Below the pieces are notes generated by a model, which saw nothing but the letters and a program-made list of their open reading frames with translations, had not been told where the DNA came from and did no database searches. A DNA stretch of 7,025 nucleotides from the NCBI GenBank assembly GCA_024638345.1, contig JAHEKL010000146.1, positions 1-7,025 of the forward strand, given 5' to 3'. This document shows positions 1-6,481 of the stretch, one piece after another (position 1 is the first letter of the stretch; every line of letters begins with the position of its first letter). The translations under genes were made by a program, and so were the position numbers. Origin of the DNA: Gammaproteobacteria bacterium. GTDB lineage: Bacteria > Gemmatimonadota > Gemmatimonadetes > Longimicrobiales > Gaopeijiaceae.

Positions 1-88
1 GGTCGCCGGCATGACGAATTTGAGGTTCAGCGGGCCGGCGCGCTGTTTCGACAGCGAGGAGGAGGCCTTCGAGGCCGTGCAGAGCAGC
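1..88 (+). pseudogene. ilvD: Dihydroxy-acid dehydratase (IlvD) fragment, C-terminus missing
   Basis: Reading from base 2, the first roughly 27 codons match the part of dihydroxy-acid dehydratase just after the 'APEGAVVK' region: VAGMTNLRFSGPAR, then CFDSEEEAFEAVQ. The IlvD family has the equivalent GPARVFDSEE..A..AI here. Dihydroxy-acid dehydratase is the Fe-S enzyme of valine, leucine and isoleucine synthesis. In intact enzymes this block is followed by a GDVVVIRYEGP.GGPGM stretch and then the TDGRFSGG motif with its catalytic serine. Neither is present in any forward frame after about base 85. The frame instead runs on with unrelated sequence, overlapping the next gene out of frame, to a stop at 365-367. 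About 130 C-terminal residues are therefore missing. The 5' part lies outside the window. It could be a pseudogene, a partial duplication, a rearrangement boundary or an assembly join. The end coordinate is approximate. Confidence 0.72.
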
Positions 89-155
89 ATTTCCTTGCCT
101 CGTCTCTGGGCCCCGAGCATTCTTACTTGGGTGTCGGATGGGGAATTTGCCACTC

Positions 156-161
156 AAGGAG
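156..161 (+). promoter_or_regulatory. Ribosome binding site of the TolB-like/TPR gene
   Basis: AAGGAG lies three bases before the ATG at 165. The spacing is tight, but no comparable motif precedes the in-frame ATG at 138. The site therefore favours 165 as the start, which also gives the usual N-terminus of this family: a short charged helix followed at once by the first membrane segment. Confidence 0.6.
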
Positions 162-164
162 TCT

Positions 165-2135
165 ATGAGCGACTTCGTTCAGAGGCTGAAAGAACGGAAG
201 CTGGTCCAGTGGTCGCTGGCCTACCTGGCCGGGGGATGGCTGGTGCTTCAGGTGTTGGATGTCACCGCAGAGCCGTGGGGTCTCTCGAATGGCCTGATCC
301 GTACCATTCAGGCTGCCCTGGTGTTCGGTTTCTTCGTTACACTCGTCCTAGCGTGGTACCACGGTGAGCGGGGGCAGCAAGGAGTCAGCCGTTCCGAACT
401 CATGATGTTGGGTGGCCTATTGGCGGTGAGCGCCGTCATTCTGATGGTCTATCAGAGGGCCGACGCCGGTCGATCGGGGCTCTCCGGGGATGGAGACCCG
501 CCGCTCGTGGAGGCCGCCGGTGCGGCTTTCGGCCCGGCGGTGGCCGTGCTGCCCTTTGTCAACAACAGCCCCGACGAAGAGAACGCCTTCTTTGCGGCTG
601 GGATCCAGGAAGACATCCTGACCCAGCTGTCTAAGATCCGTGATCTGACGGTGCTCTCGCGCACCTCGGTGATGCGTTATCAGGACGACTCCGATCGAAA
701 TCTGAGGGAAATCGGAGAAGAGCTCGGCGCCACCGCGATCCTGGAGGGATCGGTGAGGCGGGATGCCGATCGAATCCGGGTCACCGCTCAGCTCAATGAT
801 GCCCAGGCGGACGAATCCATGTGGGCCGAGACCTATGATCGCCAGCTGGAGGATGTATTCGCGGTCCAAAGCGAGATTGCGCGCGAGGTGGCGGACGCGC
901 TCCAGGCTACGCTTTCGCCGACGGAGATGGATCGGATTTCGTCCGCCCCCACGGGAAGCCTCCCCGCATACGACCTGTACCTGCGAGGTCGCGAGGCGTA
1001 CCTCAGGCAGAACCCGTCCGACAACGAGGAGGCGATTCGACTCTACAAGCAGGCCCTGGCGCTCGACTCCGAGTACGCGCTCGCCCTAGCGGGTCTGTCA
1101 CGCGCCTACGCCAACCGCCCGTATCGTTTCGGCGGCGACCCGGCATGGGCCGACTCGGCTTTGGTCTTGGCGGACCGGGCTCTGGAGATCGATCCTCGTG
1201 AGGGCACCGCTCACAACGCTCGCGGCTACGTCTTTGGGACGCGGGGATGGAGGCAGGAGGCCTATGAGGAGTACCTTCGAGCCTGGGAGCTCGACCCGAA
1301 CGACAACACGGCGATGAACAACTTGGCCGCATCTCATCGAGCCCGAGGGCAGCTGGATCAAGCGCTCATCTGGTGGGAGCGGGCTCTCCACATCGACCCC
1401 TTCAACCCGCTGTACCCGGATCGCATGGCCTTCATCCACGCTGCGATCGGTGATACCGTGCAGGCGGTCCGGCTGAAGCGGGAGTCACTGGCCTCGCTGA
1501 ACCCGGGGGGCTCGAACGCGCGCGCGATCGAAGCGAGTGTCGCAGTGCTCGAGGGCGATCTCAGCCGTGCGCGCGAAATCTGGGAGGAGCTATTGGAGCT
1601 CGAACCGAGTTCGCCGAGCTTCCGCGAAGAAGTCGCGGAGGCTGCATTCAAGGCGGGCGACTTCGATGCCGTGATTGTACACCTCGAGGGCACGAGCTCC
1701 GACTCGTCCCTGCTCTTCGAGGAGATCGGAGGAAATGCCAGCCAGCCCAGAACGATGTTGCTTTACGGAGTCTCGATGATAGAAGTCGGTCGGGAGCCCG
1801 AAGGCAGGGACTTCCTGACCTCGCTCATCGCCCTTAGGATGCGGCAGATCGCTGCGGGCAACGAGGATCCACCGCCGTGGCTGGATCTCGCCACCGCGCA
1901 GGCGGCCCTGGGCCAGATCGACGAGGCGCTGGAGTCCTTTGCGCAGGCGCAGCAGATTGGGGGTGCGTTCGTGGCCGGACTCCTGGGACCGGAGGACGGC
2001 TGGGGCACAGCGCTCGAGCTGACGTCGCTACGCTCCGATCCACGCTTTCAGGATCTCATGGGGCGGCTGGAAGGGGACGTGGCAGATGCACGGGCCCTCA
2101 TTCAGGCGGATTCTCGACCTGCGGCCCAACTCTGA
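165..2135 (+). CDS. Membrane-anchored TolB/FlgO-like N-domain protein with TPR repeats
   Basis: The protein has 656 residues from the ATG at 165; an ATG at 138 would add nine. A basic N-terminus (RLKERK) leads into three predicted membrane segments at about 14-34, 46-65 and 79-97. By the positive-inside rule the long C-terminal part would sit outside the cytoplasm. Residues about 125-250 resemble the TolB N-terminal/FlgO-like domain found in adenylate-cyclase-like and CadC-like TPR proteins: AVAVLPFVNNS, then FAAGIQEDILTQLSKIRDLTVLSRTSV, LGATAILEGSVRR and ESMWAETYDR. From about 270 to 600 there are tandem TPR-like helical pairs, with repeat signatures such as A..LYKQALALD, ALEIDP, AYEEYLRAWELDPN and ALIWWERALHIDP. 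No cyclase, kinase or DNA-binding domain is fused to it. The likely role is a protein-interaction scaffold or sensor at the membrane; partner and function are unknown. It is convergent with the glycan genes and probably not part of that operon. Confidence 0.88.
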   Translation: MSDFVQRLKERKLVQWSLAYLAGGWLVLQVLDVTAEPWGLSNGLIRTIQAALVFGFFVTLVLAWYHGERGQQGVSRSELMMLGGLLAVSAVILMVYQRADAGRSGLSGDGDPPLVEAAGAAFGPAVAVLPFVNNSPDEENAFFAAGIQEDILTQLSKIRDLTVLSRTSVMRYQDDSDRNLREIGEELGATAILEGSVRRDADRIRVTAQLNDAQADESMWAETYDRQLEDVFAVQSEIAREVADALQATLSPTEMDRISSAPTGSLPAYDLYLRGREAYLRQNPSDNEEAIRLYKQALALDSEYALALAGLSRAYANRPYRFGGDPAWADSALVLADRALEIDPREGTAHNARGYVFGTRGWRQEAYEEYLRAWELDPNDNTAMNNLAASHRARGQLDQALIWWERALHIDPFNPLYPDRMAFIHAAIGDTVQAVRLKRESLASLNPGGSNARAIEASVAVLEGDLSRAREIWEELLELEPSSPSFREEVAEAAFKAGDFDAVIVHLEGTSSDSSLLFEEIGGNASQPRTMLLYGVSMIEVGREPEGRDFLTSLIALRMRQIAAGNEDPPPWLDLATAQAALGQIDEALESFAQAQQIGGAFVAGLLGPEDGWGTALELTSLRSDPRFQDLMGRLEGDVADARALIQADSRPAAQL

Positions 2136-2154
2136 TTCGCAGAAACCTGTCCGG

Positions 2155-3150
2155 CTAGAGTACCTCCTCGCGCACTTCCTGCAGCCCATCGCGAGTCCGT
2201 AGCGAAGTTGGGCTCCGGCGGTGCTTGCTCTCGGTCGAGAGCCCTTCCTTCGCCATCCCGACCAATCCCGCCACCTGGGCGAGGGCAACCAGGACGGCGA
2301 GCGGTAGTCCTTTCCAGAGTGGCTTCCCTCGAATCGGGAAGGCGAGCATCCGCGCGTAGAAACCCAGCGGCTCGGGGAACGGCTTTCCGTGCCCCCGTTC
2401 TTCTCGCCGTCGCGCCAGAGTGATCGCACCTCTCCCGTATGTGTGATGCTGCCGAATGAATCGCGGAAAGGTCAGGTCGTGGAAATGCTCGACGACGGCG
2501 CCCTCGACGACTCGAAGCGGTCCGATTTCAGCAGCCCAGCGCTCCGAAAGATCTCGGTCCTCACCGGCGCTGAAGCGGAAGCTCTCATCGAACCCTCCGA
2601 TGTCCAGGAACGAGGTACGTCGGACTCCGACGTTGTTCGTCGTGAAGAACGGCCGGAGCGCGCGGGTTCTGGGGAAGTACTCGTAGAGAAAGCTGACGAG
2701 ATCCTGGCTGGCCTGCGCGTACAGGTTTGAGGAAAGTCCGTTGACGACCCTTCCCCCGACCATCGCTTTCGGCTCTCGTACGATGGTCTCGACAAGGGCG
2801 CTGATCCAAGGACTACGGGGTCTGCAGTCGTCATCGGTGAATGCCAGGATATCTCCACGAGCCTCGCGTGCACCGAGGTTTCTCGCGGCCGCCGGCCCCT
2901 GGTTCGGCTGGCGCAGAAGGCGCGTGTATCCAGGGAAGGCACCTCGGGGTAGGCCCTCCTCAAGATCCGTCGATCCACCGTCGTCGACGACGACGACCTC
3001 GAATCGATCCTTCGGATACGTCTGGGTGGCGAGACCCTCGAGGCACCGGGTTAGGGCTTTCGTCCGATTGAACGTGGGGATGACCACGGATACGAACGGC
3101 ACAGATTGGACCCTACCGCTCGACCTGACTTCCGCGGAGCGGGACATCAT
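2155..3150 (-). CDS. Family 2 glycosyltransferase, canonical GT-A type
   Basis: The ATG at 3150 gives 331 residues. It forms an ATGA overlap with the stop of the epimerase gene, so translation is probably coupled. The frame stays open upstream to 3351, but that part is the antisense of the epimerase gene and is not protein-like. The GT-A nucleotide-binding core is clear: VSVVIPTFNR (about 20-29), VVVVDDGGS (about 52-60), NQGPAAARNLG (about 83-93) and FTDDDC (about 104-109), which carries the metal-binding DxD. GGFDESF followed by AGEDRDLSERW (about 185-204) is the acceptor-side ED motif. A hydrophobic stretch at about 282-299 (LPLAVLVALAQVAGLVGM) may attach the C-terminus to the membrane. The enzyme should transfer a sugar from a nucleotide donor to a growing glycan at the cytoplasmic face; donor and acceptor are unknown. 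It is the last gene of the block, ending 19 bases from the convergent TPR gene. Confidence 0.9.
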   Translation of the reverse strand: MMSRSAEVRSSGRVQSVPFVSVVIPTFNRTKALTRCLEGLATQTYPKDRFEVVVVDDGGSTDLEEGLPRGAFPGYTRLLRQPNQGPAAARNLGAREARGDILAFTDDDCRPRSPWISALVETIVREPKAMVGGRVVNGLSSNLYAQASQDLVSFLYEYFPRTRALRPFFTTNNVGVRRTSFLDIGGFDESFRFSAGEDRDLSERWAAEIGPLRVVEGAVVEHFHDLTFPRFIRQHHTYGRGAITLARRREERGHGKPFPEPLGFYARMLAFPIRGKPLWKGLPLAVLVALAQVAGLVGMAKEGLSTESKHRRSPTSLRTRDGLQEVREEVL

Positions 3151-4118
3151 GGAAGCGCCGCGTGCCGCTCGCCCACGAGCTCGGCCATCGCGTCCCCGAG
3201 AGAAACCTGGTGGTAGTTGCCGAACAGCTCGAGAGAGTGCTCGATCGCGTAAGCCCTGGGCCGCAACTGATAGTCCAGCGAAGCCAGACGACGGGATCCG
3301 ATCAGCCCGGGAACCCCTCTCAGAGCAAGCCGCGCAGGCAGTCCGAGCCATGGGGTGTAGCGCACCGATACACCGGCGGCCGTCGCCATCTCATCCAACC
3401 ACTCCCTCAAGGAGCTTCGCGCTCCTGATACCAGCACTGTCTCCGAGGAAGTCCTGCCTCCCCGACCACTCGCATCCAGCGCGCGTGCGGCGTCCTCTAC
3501 GTGTATCGTCTGATGGATCTGACGGCCGTCTCCCACAACTCGGAAGCCTCCCGCGGTCACCTTGGCGAGCAGGGGGCGTAGCGGGATGCTTCCCGGACCA
3601 TAGACGCCGCTCAGACGAACGATGGTGACGCAGACTCCCACCCGGGCTCCAGTGGACAGCGACAGACGCTCGCCTGTGAGTCGTGCCCGAGCATACTCCG
3701 ATTGCGGCTTCAGGGGGGATGATTCGGTGACTTCACCCCACGGACGTCCGTAGACACTGGTCGAGCTCGCGAGCACGAACTTGCTCGCACCTACCTCGGC
3801 CGCCGCTTCGAGCAGCGCCCGGCATGCTTCGGTGATTACCAGGAAGCCCCTGCTCCCGGGGGCGGATCCACGTGACTTGCCCGGGAGCCTGCGCGGGGCT
3901 GCCAGATGGACGACAACGTCGCACCCTCGGATCGCGCGGCGGATCGCCGCAACGTCCAAGAGGTCGGTCGGACAGATCCGGACGCCGGTCAGATCTGTCG
4001 TGGAAGACGAGCTTCCCGGCCGCGTGAGGGCGACGACCTCGTCCCCGCGGTCACAGACCAGACGACAGAGCTTCGGTCCGATGAAGCCTGTGGTTCCCGT
4101 GATCGCCCAGCGGCTCAA
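3147..4118 (-). CDS. NAD-dependent sugar epimerase/dehydratase, extended SDR, with YxxxR
   Basis: The protein has 323 residues from a TTG start. No ATG or GTG lies in frame between the preceding stop (4182-4184) and the Rossmann motif, and TTG places TGTTGFIG at residues 7-14, as expected for this family. Other SDR features are the acidic turn at about 52-55 (TDLLD), HLAAP (71-75), SSTSVYG (118-124) with the catalytic Ser/Thr, Tyr142 and RLSGVYGPG (168-176). The catalytic YxxxK motif reads Y-A-R-A-R: Lys is replaced by Arg146 (codon CGA). HVEDAARAL (206-214) is the usual C-terminal family motif. Relatives epimerise, dehydrate or reduce nucleotide-linked sugars, and the flanking glycosyltransferases support a sugar-precursor role. 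The exact reaction is not predictable, and the Arg substitution leaves activity open. The gene shares four bases with the downstream glycosyltransferase. Confidence 0.85.
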   Translation of the reverse strand: MSRWAITGTTGFIGPKLCRLVCDRGDEVVALTRPGSSSSTTDLTGVRICPTDLLDVAAIRRAIRGCDVVVHLAAPRRLPGKSRGSAPGSRGFLVITEACRALLEAAAEVGASKFVLASSTSVYGRPWGEVTESSPLKPQSEYARARLTGERLSLSTGARVGVCVTIVRLSGVYGPGSIPLRPLLAKVTAGGFRVVGDGRQIHQTIHVEDAARALDASGRGGRTSSETVLVSGARSSLREWLDEMATAAGVSVRYTPWLGLPARLALRGVPGLIGSRRLASLDYQLRPRAYAIEHSLELFGNYHQVSLGDAMAELVGERHAALP

Positions 4119-4123
4119 GCAAG

Positions 4124-4127
4124 CCTC
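4124..4127 (-). promoter_or_regulatory. Ribosome binding site supporting the TTG start of the epimerase gene
   Basis: On the minus strand GAGG lies five bases upstream of the TTG at 4118. It is short, but correctly spaced. It supports TTG as the initiation codon in a stretch that has no ATG or GTG in frame. Confidence 0.45.
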
Positions 4128-4181
4128 GTCGGAAGCAGTTTCAAAAGATCCCGCACCCAGTCGATTCGCGGCTCGACAAGG

Positions 4182-5204
4182 TCAGCGGGCGTCGAACGTC
4201 GCAGCATCATCGAGGAGCGAGACGAACTCCGCAATCTCGGTCCGCATGGATTTCCCTCCCAGCCGCTCCCGAATCAGGAACTCGTCATCTTCGACGAATG
4301 GAAAGTCGGTTCTCGGGCCCAGCACGTAGGAAACGGCCTCGCCGAAGGCGTGAACCAGAGCGTACAGCCAAACAACCAGGCTCACCCAGGGCTCCCGGCT
4401 GGCGGCGCTTCCATCCATCGGCAGCTGGCGCCGTATGTGTACGGCGATGGGGAGGCTGAGGAGAGGGAAAGCGATCGCATACGTCCATCGCTTCAGCACG
4501 GGCCAGCCCGTGGATCGTGTGCCCGCGTACCTTCGTCCCCCGGCATAGCCGAGACCCGCGAGTAGATTCCACGTGGCTTCGTTGATGTGCCACTTCGTCG
4601 TCCCCGGGTCGAAGTAGAGCTCACCCCCTCTATCCAGGATTGCTTTCTGCAGACGTCGTTCGTCCTCGAGAAGCCATTCCAGGTCGTCCCCGAACTCGAG
4701 GAGCAGACCGCGGCGGTAGGAGGTGTTGTGCAGGGGCAGCTCCTCTCGTGTCTCGGCAGGCGCACGCGGATCGAACGCGCCGTATCCGGCGGCATGAAGG
4801 GCCAGGCTCACGGATGAGCCCGGATTAGCGTTCTCCACGGATGGACCCACCGCGGCCCATGAGGACTGATGGGCGTTGAGCGTCCGCTCGGCCCATTCGC
4901 GCTCTGGGAAGCAGTGATTCTCGGATAAGGCGACTATCGGCGCTCGGGCCGCCCGAACACCGGCCGCCGCGGCCAGACCGCGGTTGTGGATTTGCCCCAC
5001 GGGCACGACCTGGACCGCTGCGAAGGGCGCGGATTCCTCCTCCGGAATCGCCCCAGCGATTCGATCTGGCGCCACTACGACGAGCTCGACCGCGCGGGCG
5101 ACAGTCTGGCGACGTAGAGCCGCCACGATCGGCCGAAGGGTCTGGTAGTGATCTCGGGTGACCACGACGACGCTGATCGCCGGCGGGACGATGTCCTTCT
5201 TCAT
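4182..5204 (-). CDS. Atypical family 2 glycosyltransferase without a clear DxD
   Basis: The protein has 340 residues. The ATG at 5204 is preceded by a strong GGAGG (5211-5215) at six-base spacing. The fold signature of family 2 is present: ISVVVVTRDHYQTLRPIVAALRRQT (10-34), a strand ELVVVAPD (40-47), HNRGLAAAAGVRAARAPIVAL (73-93) and the acceptor-side acidic pair in LLEDERRLQKAI (178-189). The usual first Asp pair (DDGS) is missing, and the DxD position reads S-E-N-H-C (94-98). Comparable ExH variants are, from memory, seen in a subfamily where the motif continues CFPE..WAE, as it does here, so this may be subfamily divergence rather than inactivation. Two hydrophobic segments at about 242-257 and 272-294 suggest C-terminal membrane attachment. 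The role is inferred to be sugar transfer in glycan assembly; donor unknown. The stop is TGA followed by C, 63 bases before the epimerase start. Confidence 0.82.
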   Translation of the reverse strand: MKKDIVPPAISVVVVTRDHYQTLRPIVAALRRQTVARAVELVVVAPDRIAGAIPEEESAPFAAVQVVPVGQIHNRGLAAAAGVRAARAPIVALSENHCFPEREWAERTLNAHQSSWAAVGPSVENANPGSSVSLALHAAGYGAFDPRAPAETREELPLHNTSYRRGLLLEFGDDLEWLLEDERRLQKAILDRGGELYFDPGTTKWHINEATWNLLAGLGYAGGRRYAGTRSTGWPVLKRWTYAIAFPLLSLPIAVHIRRQLPMDGSAASREPWVSLVVWLYALVHAFGEAVSYVLGPRTDFPFVEDDEFLIRERLGGKSMRTEIAEFVSLLDDAATFDAR

Positions 5205-5221
5205 TCGGCACCTCCGTCGTC

Positions 5222-5256
5222 GAAGTAGGCAAGTCCGATGCCGGATCGTCCACTTC
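5222..5256 (-). other. Inverted repeat in the gap between two glycosyltransferase genes
   Basis: On the minus strand GAAGTGG (5256-5250) can pair with CTACTTC (5228-5222): seven pairs including one G-U. The loop holds a smaller TCCG/CGGA stem (5245-5242 with 5237-5234). No T-tract follows, so this is not a normal intrinsic terminator. It may be chance, or an mRNA structure just upstream of the ribosome binding site at 5211-5215. Confidence 0.25.
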
Positions 5257-5269
5257 CGAGCCCTGGGGG

Positions 5270-6481
5270 TCAGGAACCAGCCGCCGAGGACTCCAACGCG
5301 TCCGAATAGAGGTCGAGCAGACGATCCGTGATCGGCCCGATCGCGTAGACTTCGCGTGCCCGTTCGCGACCCAGGTCACCCATCTGCTCGACTCGCTCGC
5401 GGTTCTCGAGCAATTCCTGGATCGCCGTGGCCAACGAAGAAGGGTCTCCCTCCGGGACGAGGATCCCGGTACGCTCGTGTTGAACGATCTCCGGTTGTGC
5501 CCCGATCGAGCTGGCGACCACGGCGGTACCTCGTGCCATCGCTTCCACGGTGACCAAGCCGAAGGGCTCTGCCCAGATGGAGGGTACGACCTGGATCCAG
5601 GCCGTTCGAAGCTCCCGATCCACATCGTCGTGGGGGACGCGTCCCTTGAATCGCACTCGCTCGGTGAGCCCGAGTTCACCTGCGAGCTTCGCGAGGCCGG
5701 GTCTCTCAGGCCCCTCCCCAAGAATGACGAGTTGCGCTTCGCCAGCGGCTCCCTTGAGCCGCGCCATTGCCCGGATCAGAACGTCGACACCTTTCTCCGG
5801 TACGAGGCGGCCGGCATACCCGATCCTAGGCGTCCGGTCCAGGCTGCGGGTGACGGCGGGTATCCTTACGGGATGAGGAATCACCACGTTGCAACTGATG
5901 CCGTGACGCAACAGTTGTCTCGCAAAGGACCTGCTTGGAGAAATCACCCGGTCGACCGCGCTCCGCCAGCGGCCGAGGAGGGACAGCTGGACCAGACGGG
6001 GGGCGAGCCCACCCACGCTGAAGCATCCCTCTCGCAGACACGCTCGGCCGACTCTCTCCTCGCACTGCTTCCCGCTCGTTAGGAGGCGGGTGCCTTTCGG
6101 GCATATGGGACGAAACTCGTGTGGGGTCCAAATCACGCATCGGCGGCGTACCAGTGGAAGAATCAGCGGAGAGACCTGAGTCAGGAACATGTGCAAGTGA
6201 ACGATGTCGGGGTCGAAGCGCTGGAGTGCCCGTCGGGCGGCCAAGACGAGTGATGGGTTCGCCGTCTCGCGGAGGGCACGCATGCGTCCAGTGGAACCGC
6301 GAAACACGTATTCGGGACGAGGTTCTGGGTTCCGCCCGTCGGCATCGGATGCGAGGACTCTCGCGTCGATGTCACGTTCGACCAACGCACGTCTCAGGTC
6401 CTGCACGACGATCTCCGCTCCCCCACGAGACCCTGCGTAGTCGTGCACGATCAGGACGCGCTTCGGCGTCCGAGAGGTCAC
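5270..6481 (-). CDS. Family 4 glycosyltransferase (GT-B fold)
   Basis: The protein has 403 residues from a GTG start that overlaps the stop of the oxidoreductase gene as GTGA. A GGAGG (6491-6495) lies nine bases upstream. The N-terminal Rossmann half shows KRVLIVHDY (7-15), the SRGGAE acceptor-site loop (18-23), DIVHLHMF (92-99) and TPHEF (119-123). A four-cysteine stretch (Cys127, 140, 148, 153) follows, of a type found in many relatives. The donor-binding half shows RIGYAGRLVPEKGVDVLIRAM (219-239), LVILGEGPER (251-260), VRFKGRV (276-282) and the EX7E motif with Glu305 and Glu313 in AEPFGLVTVEAMARGTAVVAS, then GAQPEIV (327-333). These retaining enzymes use nucleotide-sugar donors on the cytoplasmic side to build polysaccharides, O-antigens or glycolipids. 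The length is normal for the family. Donor and acceptor are unknown. Confidence 0.92.
   Translation of the reverse strand: MTSRTPKRVLIVHDYAGSRGGAEIVVQDLRRALVERDIDARVLASDADGRNPEPRPEYVFRGSTGRMRALRETANPSLVLAARRALQRFDPDIVHLHMFLTQVSPLILPLVRRRCVIWTPHEFRPICPKGTRLLTSGKQCEERVGRACLREGCFSVGGLAPRLVQLSLLGRWRSAVDRVISPSRSFARQLLRHGISCNVVIPHPVRIPAVTRSLDRTPRIGYAGRLVPEKGVDVLIRAMARLKGAAGEAQLVILGEGPERPGLAKLAGELGLTERVRFKGRVPHDDVDRELRTAWIQVVPSIWAEPFGLVTVEAMARGTAVVASSIGAQPEIVQHERTGILVPEGDPSSLATAIQELLENRERVEQMGDLGRERAREVYAIGPITDRLLDLYSDALESSAAGS

Noticed and set aside
95..123. Possible sigma-70 promoter before the TPR gene (TTGCCT, 17 bases, CATTCT)
   Set aside because: The -10 element matches only three of six consensus positions, and such matches are expected by chance.
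11..367. Plus-strand open frame starting in the IlvD fragment and running into the TPR gene, taken as a gene of its own
   Set aside because: Only the first part, to about base 88, has family similarity. The rest is out-of-frame sequence of the TPR gene, and the ATG at 11 is an internal IlvD Met.
2119..2142. Possible terminator hairpin CTGCG/CGCAG at the end of the TPR gene
   Set aside because: The stem has five pairs with a 14-base loop and no T-tract; too weak to call.
2979..2992. Perfect 14-base palindrome CGTCGTCGACGACG
   Set aside because: It encodes the conserved Val-Asp-Asp strand of the glycosyltransferase; the symmetry follows from the codons and no operator role is supported.
3151..3351. 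N-terminal extension of the canonical family 2 glycosyltransferase to an upstream in-frame start
   Set aside because: The extra 67 residues are low-complexity Arg/Ala/Gly sequence lying antisense-free but out of frame within the epimerase coding region. The ATGA overlap at 3147-3150 gives a natural start right before the family's N-terminus.
2741..3628. Long plus-strand open frame (295 codons) opposite the family 2 transferase and epimerase genes
   Set aside because: Its product is rich in Arg, Ser and Pro with no recognisable motif. It lies antisense to two genes with clear family motifs, as is common in G+C-rich DNA.
5222..5272. Selenocysteine insertion at the family 4 transferase TGA, with the downstream hairpin as a SECIS element
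   Set aside because: The TGA falls at the normal C-terminal end of the family, where no catalytic Cys is known, and the hairpin has a long loose loop and lies too far from the codon.
4825..5721. Minus-strand open frame of 298 codons overlapping the two glycosyltransferase genes in another frame
   Set aside because: It has Ser/Arg-rich composition and no motifs, while the competing frames carry strong glycosyltransferase motifs over the same bases.
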